Positions 5,454 to 10,867 of a DNA stretch of 10,867 bases are shown piece by piece. Below the pieces are notes generated by a model. The model searched no databases and was not told where the DNA came from. It saw nothing but the letters and a program-made list of their open reading frames with translations. The DNA comes from Comamonadaceae bacterium (GTDB taxonomy: Bacteria > Pseudomonadota > Gammaproteobacteria > Burkholderiales > Burkholderiaceae_C): the NCBI GenBank assembly GCA_947460165.1, contig CANHKH010000069.1, positions 1 to 10,867 on the forward strand, read 5' to 3'. A program made the translations under genes and the position numbers. The stretch's first letter is position 1; the number at the start of each line of letters is the position of its first letter.

Positions 5454-6797
5454 TCATGCCTGCAGCGCCGGCAGCACCTCACCGCTGCAAACCCCAAAGC
5501 CAATGCGCGCCGCGCCCGGCTTGGCGCACCAAGCGCGCAAGACCACACGGTCGCCGTCTTCTAAAAAACGCCTGACTTCGCCGCTGCTGGGCAGGGCCAC
5601 GTCTTGGCTGCCGCCCCGGCTGAGCTCCACCAGGGCGCCGGCCTCGCCCGCCGTGGGGCCAGAGATGGTGCCCGTGCCCAGCAGGTCGCCGCTTTGCAGG
5701 TTGCAGCCGCCCACCGTGTGCTGGGTCAGCATTTGGCCAATGGTCCAGTACTGGTGGCGAAAGTTGGTGGCCGTGACCACGTCGCCGGCCAGCTGGCGCT
5801 CGCGGTGGCGTGCGCTTTGCAGCAAGACCTCCAGCTCAATGTCCAAGCTGCCTTCTGCCCGGTCTGCCGGGTCGTCCAGGTAGGACAGCGGCTGCGGGTC
5901 GCCCGCTGGGCGCTCAAAGGGCAAGCGGTAAGGCGCCAGCGCCTCCATGGTGACCACCCAAGGCGAGATACTGGTGCAAAAGTTCTTGCCCAAAAACGGG
6001 CCCAGCGGCGCCATTTCCCAAAACTGGTGGTCGCGGGCCGACCAGTCGTTGAGCAAGCACATGCCAAACACATGCGCACTCGCCTGCCCCAGGGCCACAG
6101 GCTCGCCCAGGGCGTTGCCCGGCCCCACAAAAAAGCCCATTTCCAGCTCAAAGTCCAGGCGCTTGCAGGCCCCGTACACAGGCGCTGGCGCGCCCGGGGC
6201 CATGGCCTGGCCGCGCGGACGCTTGAAAGGCGTGCCGCTCACCACCACGCTGGAGGCGCGGCCATGGTAGGCCAGCGGCAGCCACTTGAAGTTGGGCGTG
6301 AGCGGGTCGTCCGGGCGAATCACGCGCCCCACGTTTTGCGCGTGGTGGACCGAGGTGTAAAAGTCGGTGTAGTTGCGCACCTCCACGGGCAGCCGCATCT
6401 GCACCTCGCGCTGCGGCAGCAGGCATGCGCTGAGCGAGCGCTGCACCAAGGGGTCGGCGTCGTCCGAGAGCAGGCGGTGCAGGCCGTGGCGCAGCGCCCG
6501 CCACGCAGGCTGGCCCATGGCCATGAGGGCATTGAGTGTGGGCTGCGAGGCGGCCACACAAGCGTCTTGGGCCAGGCCGTCGAGCAGGCCGAGCGCGGCC
6601 AGCGGCGCCAGGTCCAGCACCTGGTCGCCAATGGCCACACCGCCCCGGGCGGGCTCAAGCCCTGCGGCTGTGCGGCGCGCAAACACGCCATGCGGCAGGT
6701 TTTGCAATGGGAAATCGCTGCCCGGCGCCTGGGCCGAGGCCACCCAGCTGCGCGCCTCGGGCGCGTGCGTGAAGTCCAAGGGATGAACGCGGCTCAT
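5454..6797 (-). CDS. fahA: Fumarylacetoacetase (fumarylacetoacetate hydrolase)
   Basis: Cleaves fumarylacetoacetate to fumarate and acetoacetate, the last step of homogentisate (Phe/Tyr) breakdown. The 447-residue protein is a full-length FAH with the N-terminal SH3-like part (about 20-130) and C-terminal catalytic domain. Compared from memory with mammalian FAH, the metal ligands are Asp145, Glu217, Glu219 and Asp251 (in RNYTDFYTS, LDFELEMG, LLNDWSARD), with Lys271 and Thr275 near the second metal. The catalytic pair would be His152 and Glu391; substrate contacts Tyr147, Arg161, Tyr177, Gln258 and Thr377 are kept. One contact differs: Met262, in RDHQFWEMAPLGP, stands where mammalian FAH has Tyr244. 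It is the last gene of the operon, its ATG overlapping the cyclase stop (ATGA), with no own Shine-Dalgarno, so translation is probably coupled. Homogentisate dioxygenase is not adjacent here. Identity as FAH is strong; the exact substrate is open because of its neighbours. Confidence 0.94.
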   Translation of the reverse strand: MSRVHPLDFTHAPEARSWVASAQAPGSDFPLQNLPHGVFARRTAAGLEPARGGVAIGDQVLDLAPLAALGLLDGLAQDACVAASQPTLNALMAMGQPAWRALRHGLHRLLSDDADPLVQRSLSACLLPQREVQMRLPVEVRNYTDFYTSVHHAQNVGRVIRPDDPLTPNFKWLPLAYHGRASSVVVSGTPFKRPRGQAMAPGAPAPVYGACKRLDFELEMGFFVGPGNALGEPVALGQASAHVFGMCLLNDWSARDHQFWEMAPLGPFLGKNFCTSISPWVVTMEALAPYRLPFERPAGDPQPLSYLDDPADRAEGSLDIELEVLLQSARHRERQLAGDVVTATNFRHQYWTIGQMLTQHTVGGCNLQSGDLLGTGTISGPTAGEAGALVELSRGGSQDVALPSSGEVRRFLEDGDRVVLRAWCAKPGAARIGFGVCSGEVLPALQA

Positions 6798-7603
6798 GCT
6801 TGGCTGGCCATCAAGGCGTCGTCAAAAATCGCCACGGCGCGGGTCCAGCCGGCGGAGGCGCCGCGTATCTTGTGCGGAAAGCACGAGATGTAAAAGCCGG
6901 TGGGCGGCAGGGCTTCTAAGTTGTGGAGCTTTTCCAGGTGGCAGTAGCCAATGTCGCGGCCGGCCTTGTGGCCTTCCCAGATGAGCGAGGCGTCTTGCGT
7001 GGCGCCGTATTTTTGCGCCGTGTGCACAAAGGGCGCGTCCCAGCTCCAAGCGTCTGTGCCAGTCAGGCGCACGCCGCGTTCGAGCAGGTACATGGTGGCC
7101 TCGTAGCCCATGCCGCAGCCCGAGGCCACGTAGTCGTTGTGGCCGTAGCGCGAACCTGCGCGGGTGTTGACCACCACAATCTCCAGCGGCGAGAGCGTGT
7201 GGCCAATGCGCCCCAGCTCGGCTTCTACCTCGGCGGCGGTCACCACATGGCCGTCTGCGCAGTGGCGAAAGTCCAGCTTCACGCCAGGCTGAAAGCACCA
7301 CTCCAGCGGCACCTCGTCAATGGCAATGGCGCGCTCTTTCTCGCCGAGTGCCTTGTTCATGGTGCTGTGAAAGTGGTAGGGGGCATCGAGGTGCGTGCCG
7401 TTGTGCGTGGACAGCTGTATGAACTCCACCGCCCAGCCTTCGCCGTCGGGCAGGTCGCCTTTTTGCAGGCCGGGGAAAAACTGCGCAATTTGCGGTGCAG
7501 TTGTTTCGTGCGTGAGGTACTCGATCTTGGGCGCAAAGGCCGGTGGGTCGGAGATCACGTCGTTTTCAAGGTAAATGGACAAATCCACAAAGGTGCGTGG
7601 CAT
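6794..7603 (-). CDS. Cyclase-family metal-dependent hydrolase (kynurenine formamidase / isatin hydrolase type)
   Basis: A 269-residue cytoplasmic enzyme of the cyclase (Pfam cyclase, KynB-like) fold. The metal-binding signature H.GTH.D.P.H is complete: His67, His71, Asp73 and His77 in STHNGTHLDAPYHF (65-78). Further blocks are VVVNTRAG (143-150), GVRLTGTDAWSWDAPF (177-192) and the C-terminal PPTGFYISCFPHKIRG (233-248). Members hydrolyse N-formylkynurenine, isatin (lactam ring) or related amides and lactones. At 269 residues it is longer than KynB (about 210) and nearer the isatin hydrolase size, so kynurenine formamidase should not be assumed. The ATG at 7603 is chosen because GGAG lies six bases upstream and the family similarity starts at once (MPRTFVDLSIYLEND); the same frame is open for 54 more codons but that part is non-conserved. 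Its stop overlaps the fahA start. The operon suggests opening of a ring or amide ahead of fumarylacetoacetase. Confidence 0.9.
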   Translation of the reverse strand: MPRTFVDLSIYLENDVISDPPAFAPKIEYLTHETTAPQIAQFFPGLQKGDLPDGEGWAVEFIQLSTHNGTHLDAPYHFHSTMNKALGEKERAIAIDEVPLEWCFQPGVKLDFRHCADGHVVTAAEVEAELGRIGHTLSPLEIVVVNTRAGSRYGHNDYVASGCGMGYEATMYLLERGVRLTGTDAWSWDAPFVHTAQKYGATQDASLIWEGHKAGRDIGYCHLEKLHNLEALPPTGFYISCFPHKIRGASAGWTRAVAIFDDALMASQA

Positions 7604-7607
7604 CAGG

Positions 7608-7613
7608 TTCTCC
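7608..7613 (-). promoter_or_regulatory. Ribosome binding site of the cyclase gene
   Basis: On the minus strand GGAGAA, with its GGAG core at 7610-7613, stands six bases before the ATG at 7601-7603. It lies in the only real gap (31 bases) of the operon and fixes the cyclase start at 7603 against longer in-frame alternatives. Confidence 0.7.
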
Positions 7614-7634
7614 AATGAATGGGTTGAAAAATGC

Positions 7635-8672
7635 TTACCAGTGGACCATGGGCAGGCCGGCCACCGGTGAGCGGAAATAGGGAATGCGCTGGCCCAGCAA
7701 GCTGCCCACGTAGACGGTGCGCAGGTCTGCGCCGCCAAAGGTGATGCTGGCCATCCAGGGGGCAATGCTGCCGCGGGTGTGCTGCATGTCTTCGGGGCTC
7801 AGGGTTTGCTCGGCCGCGCGTTGCAAAAAGCGCTCGCGGGTCACCGGGTCGCTGTCGTCGAGCAACAAGCGCTTGTCGCCTTGCGGGGTCAGGGCAATCA
7901 GTTGGTCGATCATCACCAGGGTGCACCACAGGTTGCCGTGGGCATCAAAGGCAATGCCGTCGGGAAAGCCGCCCAAGTGGCTGGGGCCAAAGACCTCGCG
8001 GTCTGTGAGCGACACGCCACTGGCCGACTCGTGCAAGCGCATGCGGGTGATGTGCGGGCCCGTGGTCTCGACAATGTAGAGCCACTCCTCGCGCGCGTCC
8101 AGCCGCACCTCGTTGGTGAAGTGAAAGCCTTCGGCCACCACGCGCAGGCCGTGCTCGTCGAGCACGGCAATGTAGCCATCGCGCACGCGGGTACAAGCCG
8201 CCTGGGTCCAGGGGTTGACGCGGGTGGACACGGTGATCCAAATGCGGTCGCGCGAGTCGCGCAACACAAAGTTGACCTTGCCTATGGCTTGGCCGTCAAT
8301 GCGGTCAAACAAGGTGCGGGTCTGACCCTGGCGGGTCATGACTTCGAGCAGGTCGGTGCCAAAGTTGGAAATCAAAATATCGCCGTTGCGCGCAAAGGCC
8401 AGGCCGTTGGGGAGCGTGCCTTGGGTGAATTTGGCCTCAAAGTCTTTGCTGCCCTCGGCAGCGGCTTGGGCAAAGCGCGCATCGGCCTGCTGGCCAATGA
8501 ACTGCTGCGTGCCGTCAGCGGCAATGCGCATGACGCCACCGCGCGCGTCGGCAGCCCACAAGGTGCCGTCGCGCTCAGCCAAGATGCATTCAGGGCGCTG
8601 CAGGTCTTGGCCGATGTAGCGAATCTGCGCGCGGTCCACGGTGAAACCGTCCAGGGGGTTGGGCAAGGTCAT
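7635..8672 (-). CDS. SMP-30/gluconolactonase/LRE-family lactonase
   Basis: A 345-residue six-bladed beta-propeller of the SMP-30/gluconolactonase family, whose members hydrolyse sugar or other lactones with one divalent metal. Candidate metal ligands, by analogy with SMP-30, are Glu28 (in RPECILAERDGTLWAAD, 27-43), Asn187 (in FHFTNEVRLD, 183-192) and Asp238 (in GGFPDGIAFDAHGNLW, 234-249). Blade repeats of the form D..G.LW or DG.I are spread over the chain: TLPNGLAFARNGDILISNFG (86-105), DGYIAVLDEHG (165-175), EEWLYIVETTG (195-205). No signal peptide is seen, so the enzyme is probably cytoplasmic. The ATG at 8672 overlaps the dctM stop (ATGA); the frame is open 71 codons further into dctM but without family likeness. 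No clear Shine-Dalgarno, so translation is probably coupled to dctM. Its position between the transporter and the ring-cleaving enzymes suggests the imported compound, or an intermediate, is a lactone; substrate unknown. Confidence 0.9.
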   Translation of the reverse strand: MTLPNPLDGFTVDRAQIRYIGQDLQRPECILAERDGTLWAADARGGVMRIAADGTQQFIGQQADARFAQAAAEGSKDFEAKFTQGTLPNGLAFARNGDILISNFGTDLLEVMTRQGQTRTLFDRIDGQAIGKVNFVLRDSRDRIWITVSTRVNPWTQAACTRVRDGYIAVLDEHGLRVVAEGFHFTNEVRLDAREEWLYIVETTGPHITRMRLHESASGVSLTDREVFGPSHLGGFPDGIAFDAHGNLWCTLVMIDQLIALTPQGDKRLLLDDSDPVTRERFLQRAAEQTLSPEDMQHTRGSIAPWMASITFGGADLRTVYVGSLLGQRIPYFRSPVAGLPMVHW

Positions 8673-9991
8673 GGCAGCAGCACCAGGCTCAGAGAAGGAA
8701 AGGCCACCAGCAGGGCCAGCACGGCCAACATGGTCAGCGTGAAGGGGGCGGTACCGCGAAAAATATCGCCCAGCGAAATGTCGACCGTGTTGCCCAGCGT
8801 GCTCTTGATGACATAGACACTCAGCCCAAAGGGCGGCGTGAGCAAGCCCACCTCCACGGCCACCACGGTGATCACGCCAAACCAAATGAGGTTGAGCTCG
8901 AACTGCTGGGCAATGGGCAGCATGAGCGGCAGCACGATGAGCATGATGGAGCTCGAATCAATGATGGTGCCCAGCAGCAAGATCAGCAGCACATAAAGCA
9001 GCAAAAACACCGCCACGCCCAAGCCCGCCGCCGCCATCCATGACACCAGCGCTTGGGGTGTGCCGCTCATGGCCAGCATGCGGGTGTAGATGTTGGCGCA
9101 AATGATCAAAAAACTCACCGCCACGGTGACATGGCCGGTCTCTATGAGCACCTCCCAAAAGCCGCGCCAGCTGAGCTTGCGCCTGCCGATGGCAATGAGC
9201 AGCGCCAGCAAGGCGCCCACGGCGCCGGCTTCGGTGGCGGTGAAAAAGCCCGCGTAAATGCCGCCCAGCACCAGCCCAATCAAGGCCACGATGGGCCACA
9301 TCATCCACAGCATGCGGGGCACGGACATCAAATCGGTGTCATCGACGGGCTGGGCTTGGCCGGTGAGGTAGACCATGTGCGGGCGAAAGGTCGCCATGCC
9401 CAAAATGGTGAGTGAAAAAGCCAGGGCCAAGATCAAGCCCGGAACGATGCCCGCCGTGAACAAAGCGCCCACCGACTGCTCGGACAAAAAGCCGTACAAA
9501 ATCATCAGCAAACTGGGTGGGATCAGCATGCCCAGCACCGACGAGCCCGCCACCACACCCACTGCAAACTTGGGCTGGTAGCCAAAGCGCAGCATTTGCG
9601 GCACGGCCACGCGGCTGAACACCGCCGCCGATGCAATGGAAATGCCAGTGATGGCCGCAAACACAGCGTTGGCCGCCACGGTGGCCACGCCCAGGCCGCC
9701 GCGTATGCGCCTGAAAGCCTGGTTGGCCACCTCAAAAGCGTCTTTGCCCACGTCAGCCCGCGCCACCAAAAAGCCAGTCAACACAAACAGCGGCACCACG
9801 CCAAAGATGTGGCTGGCAATCGAGTCGCTCACCGCCTGCGCCATCAGGTTGGCGGCCACGCCAGCGTCGCCCCGAATGAGCCACACGCCAATGAAGCTGA
9901 GCAAGCCCAAAGTGATGGCCACATGCAGGCCCGCGTAAATGAGCACCAGCATGAGCAGCAGCGAGCCCAGTGCAATGGCCACCGGGCTCAT
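8669..9991 (-). CDS. dctM: TRAP transporter large permease subunit (DctM)
   Basis: Main membrane channel of a tripartite ATP-independent periplasmic transporter, which uses an ion gradient (usually Na+) to import organic acids caught by DctP. The 440-residue protein is almost wholly hydrophobic, in line with the 11-13 membrane segments of the family. Family signatures are PLFVLTGFLVARADVG (67-82), GSSVLGMLIPPSLLMILYG (149-167), GGIYAGFFTATEAGAVGALL (243-262), GTIIDSSSIMLIVLPLMLPI (341-360) and VGLLTPPFGLSVYVIKS (381-397). The ATG at 9991 is supported by AGGAG six bases upstream and overlaps the dctQ stop as ATGA; a longer in-frame reading into dctQ is not conserved. The SMP-30 gene follows with another ATGA overlap. 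The gene looks intact. Symbol given for the family; the substrate is not necessarily a C4-dicarboxylate. Confidence 0.96.
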   Translation of the reverse strand: MSPVAIALGSLLLMLVLIYAGLHVAITLGLLSFIGVWLIRGDAGVAANLMAQAVSDSIASHIFGVVPLFVLTGFLVARADVGKDAFEVANQAFRRIRGGLGVATVAANAVFAAITGISIASAAVFSRVAVPQMLRFGYQPKFAVGVVAGSSVLGMLIPPSLLMILYGFLSEQSVGALFTAGIVPGLILALAFSLTILGMATFRPHMVYLTGQAQPVDDTDLMSVPRMLWMMWPIVALIGLVLGGIYAGFFTATEAGAVGALLALLIAIGRRKLSWRGFWEVLIETGHVTVAVSFLIICANIYTRMLAMSGTPQALVSWMAAAGLGVAVFLLLYVLLILLLGTIIDSSSIMLIVLPLMLPIAQQFELNLIWFGVITVVAVEVGLLTPPFGLSVYVIKSTLGNTVDISLGDIFRGTAPFTLTMLAVLALLVAFPSLSLVLLP

Positions 9992-10542
9992 GAGGCGCTC
10001 CTGCGTTGGATCAAGCGGCGCACATCCAGCCAGGCCAGCAGCAAAAAGCACACGGCGGTGGCCAGCAAGCCCAGCAAGGTGATCAAACGCACGGGCCAAA
10101 CAGGCAACTGAAAGTCACCCACCGCGCCCACGTACTCGCGGATGCGCACCGCCTCGGCCAAGGGCTCCCAGCTGGCCAGCAAGATCACCACCATGAGCAC
10201 CAGGCCCACCGCATGAAACAGCGCTTGCAGCGCATCACACAGCACAGGCGACTGGCGCTTGAGCTTGTCGAGCAGCACGTCGGCACGGGTAAAGCGGCCC
10301 GTGCGCAAGGTATCGGCCAGTTGCAAAAACACAATGCCCACAATCGAGATGGAGACCATTTCAGTGACGCCGCGCACGGGGGCGGCAAACAGGTTGCGGC
10401 CTGCCACGTCGATGTTGATCAGCACCATGAGCGCCAAGATCCACAAGGTGCCCAGCGCGTTCATGGCGCCAAACACCTTGTCCAGGCCCATGGGCAAGGA
10501 CTGACCGTAGGAGTCCACGGGCAGACCGGCGGGCGCTGTCAT
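9988..10542 (-). CDS. dctQ: TRAP transporter small permease subunit (DctQ)
   Basis: Small membrane subunit that pairs with DctM and docks the substrate-loaded DctP. The 184-residue protein has four hydrophobic segments at about residues 24-45, 62-80, 107-125 and 150-172. The family pattern is in INIDVAGRNLFAAPVRGVTE (42-61), followed by the second helix and LADTLRTGRFTRADVLLDKL (75-94). The ATG at 10542 shares its A with the dctP stop (TGATG) and has GGA seven bases upstream; a GTG three bases earlier (10545) would give one more residue and a GTGA overlap, and cannot be excluded. The stop overlaps the dctM start. DctQ and DctM are separate genes here, not the fused form seen in some TRAP systems. 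Confidence 0.93.
   Translation of the reverse strand: MTAPAGLPVDSYGQSLPMGLDKVFGAMNALGTLWILALMVLINIDVAGRNLFAAPVRGVTEMVSISIVGIVFLQLADTLRTGRFTRADVLLDKLKRQSPVLCDALQALFHAVGLVLMVVILLASWEPLAEAVRIREYVGAVGDFQLPVWPVRLITLLGLLATAVCFLLLAWLDVRRLIQRRSAS
9998..10002 (-). promoter_or_regulatory. Ribosome binding site of dctM inside dctQ
   Basis: AGGAG on the minus strand lies six bases before the dctM ATG (9989-9991), within the last codons of dctQ. This gives dctM its own initiation signal besides the ATGA coupling. Confidence 0.65.
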
Positions 10543-10867
10543 CACTTGGTCCAGTCGCGCGGCATTTTGGCGCCGGCCTTGACCAAGGCTGCGTTGAATC
10601 CGTTGAGCACCTCATTGCCAGGCAAGCCTTTGCTTTGTGCGTCGGCAGCCCAGGTTTTGCCCATGGGCGAGAGGGCGTCGGCCCAGCGTTTGCGCTCGGT
10701 CTCGGACAGGTCGGTGACCTTGGCCCCGGCTTGCGCCAGGTTTTGCATGAGCGCAGCAGCGGCCGCGCCTTGGGCCCTGGCGTACTGCGCATTCCAGGCG
10801 TCGCCCGCCTCGCGGATGGCGGTTTGCACCTCGGCGGGCAGTTTGTCAAAGCGCTGCTTGTTGATGG
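10542..10867 (-). CDS. dctP: TRAP transporter substrate-binding protein (DctP), C-terminal part (runs off right edge)
   Basis: The last 107 residues of a periplasmic solute-binding protein of the DctP family. The visible part begins in the typical INKQRFDKLPAEVQTAIREA block, continues through a helical segment (AWNAQYARAQGAAAAALMQN) and ends LNGFNAALVKAGAKMPRDWT-K. This NK.R.DKLP..VQ pattern is characteristic of the C-terminal lobe of DctP proteins. The frame is open to the window edge, so the signal peptide and the ligand-binding arginine lie outside, and the ligand cannot be guessed. It is the first visible gene of the minus-strand operon; the promoter is upstream, beyond the window. Its stop overlaps the dctQ start. 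Confidence 0.9.
   Translation of the reverse strand, partial: INKQRFDKLPAEVQTAIREAGDAWNAQYARAQGAAAAALMQNLAQAGAKVTDLSETERKRWADALSPMGKTWAADAQSKGLPGNEVLNGFNAALVKAGAKMPRDWTK

Noticed and set aside
5604..6893. 429-codon plus-strand frame opposite fahA
   Set aside because: Arg/His/Ala/Gln-rich with no motif; the minus strand encodes an intact fumarylacetoacetase.
7604..7765. N-terminal extension of the cyclase by 54 residues
   Set aside because: It overlaps the end of the SMP-30 gene, is Trp/Pro/Ser-rich and unlike the family, while the ATG at 7603 has a good Shine-Dalgarno.
7779..8816. 345-codon plus-strand frame opposite the SMP-30 gene
   Set aside because: It starts and ends inside neighbouring genes' antisense and has no recognisable domain; the SMP-30 reading is clear.
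8673..8885. N-terminal extension of the SMP-30 protein by 71 residues
   Set aside because: It overlaps the 3' end of dctM in another frame and has no similarity; the ATG at 8672 forms the same ATGA coupling as other junctions.
1..10867. tRNA, rRNA, CRISPR arrays, insertion sequences, integrase or defence genes
   Set aside because: No repeat-spacer pattern, transposase, cloverleaf or defence-type protein was seen on either strand; nearly all of the sequence is taken up by recognised genes.

Overview
The window is GC-rich and tightly packed chromosomal DNA from a betaproteobacterium, most likely Burkholderiales, family Comamonadaceae. I infer this from protein style and gene order (hemH next to an HslR-type S4 protein; orn divergent from an M48 protease, phhB and rsgA; a DctPQM TRAP operon with catabolic genes). 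No taxonomic marker is present. There are 13 intact or window-truncated protein genes, no RNA genes, no insertion sequence and no CRISPR array. No gene-free stretch reaches 300 bases; the longest is 88 bases (5008-5095).

Left part (1-5007), housekeeping. The 5' end of a HAD-family hydrolase runs off the left edge on the minus strand, with its start codon only 21 bases from that of divergent hemH (ferrochelatase). An S4-domain RNA-binding protein (hslR) follows hemH. It converges on orn (oligoribonuclease, minus strand). Between them lie an imperfect hairpin and a short palindrome resembling a REP element, which contains the orn stop codon. orn is divergent, over 35 bases, from a three-gene plus-strand operon: M48 (Ste24-type) membrane protease, phhB (pterin-4a-carbinolamine dehydratase) and rsgA (ribosome-assembly GTPase). 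These three are joined by 4-base stop/start overlaps, and rsgA uses TTG.

Middle (5008-5453), small accessory patch. A HigA/XRE-type helix-turn-helix gene sits where its toxin partner is missing. In the frame and position expected for a toxin ending across the antitoxin start, an 18-codon stretch resembles the C-terminal tail of a RelE/HigB-type toxin. The patch may therefore be a decayed toxin-antitoxin module with the antitoxin left.

Right part (5454-10867), one minus-strand catabolic operon read right to left: dctP (3' end only), dctQ, dctM, SMP-30/gluconolactonase-like lactonase, metal-dependent cyclase/amidohydrolase of the kynurenine formamidase/isatin hydrolase type, and fumarylacetoacetase. 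Every junction but one is a 1- to 4-base overlap; the cyclase follows a 31-base gap with its own Shine-Dalgarno. The set reads as import of an organic acid, hydrolysis of a lactone and/or a lactam or amide, then cleavage of a beta-diketo acid to fumarate (or a similar acid) plus acetoacetate. Homogentisate dioxygenase, the usual partner of fumarylacetoacetase, is not in the window. One substrate-contacting position in the enzyme looks changed (Met262 where mammalian FAH has Tyr244). The substrate of this operon is the main open question; I saw no clear sign of a wholly new defence or mobile system.
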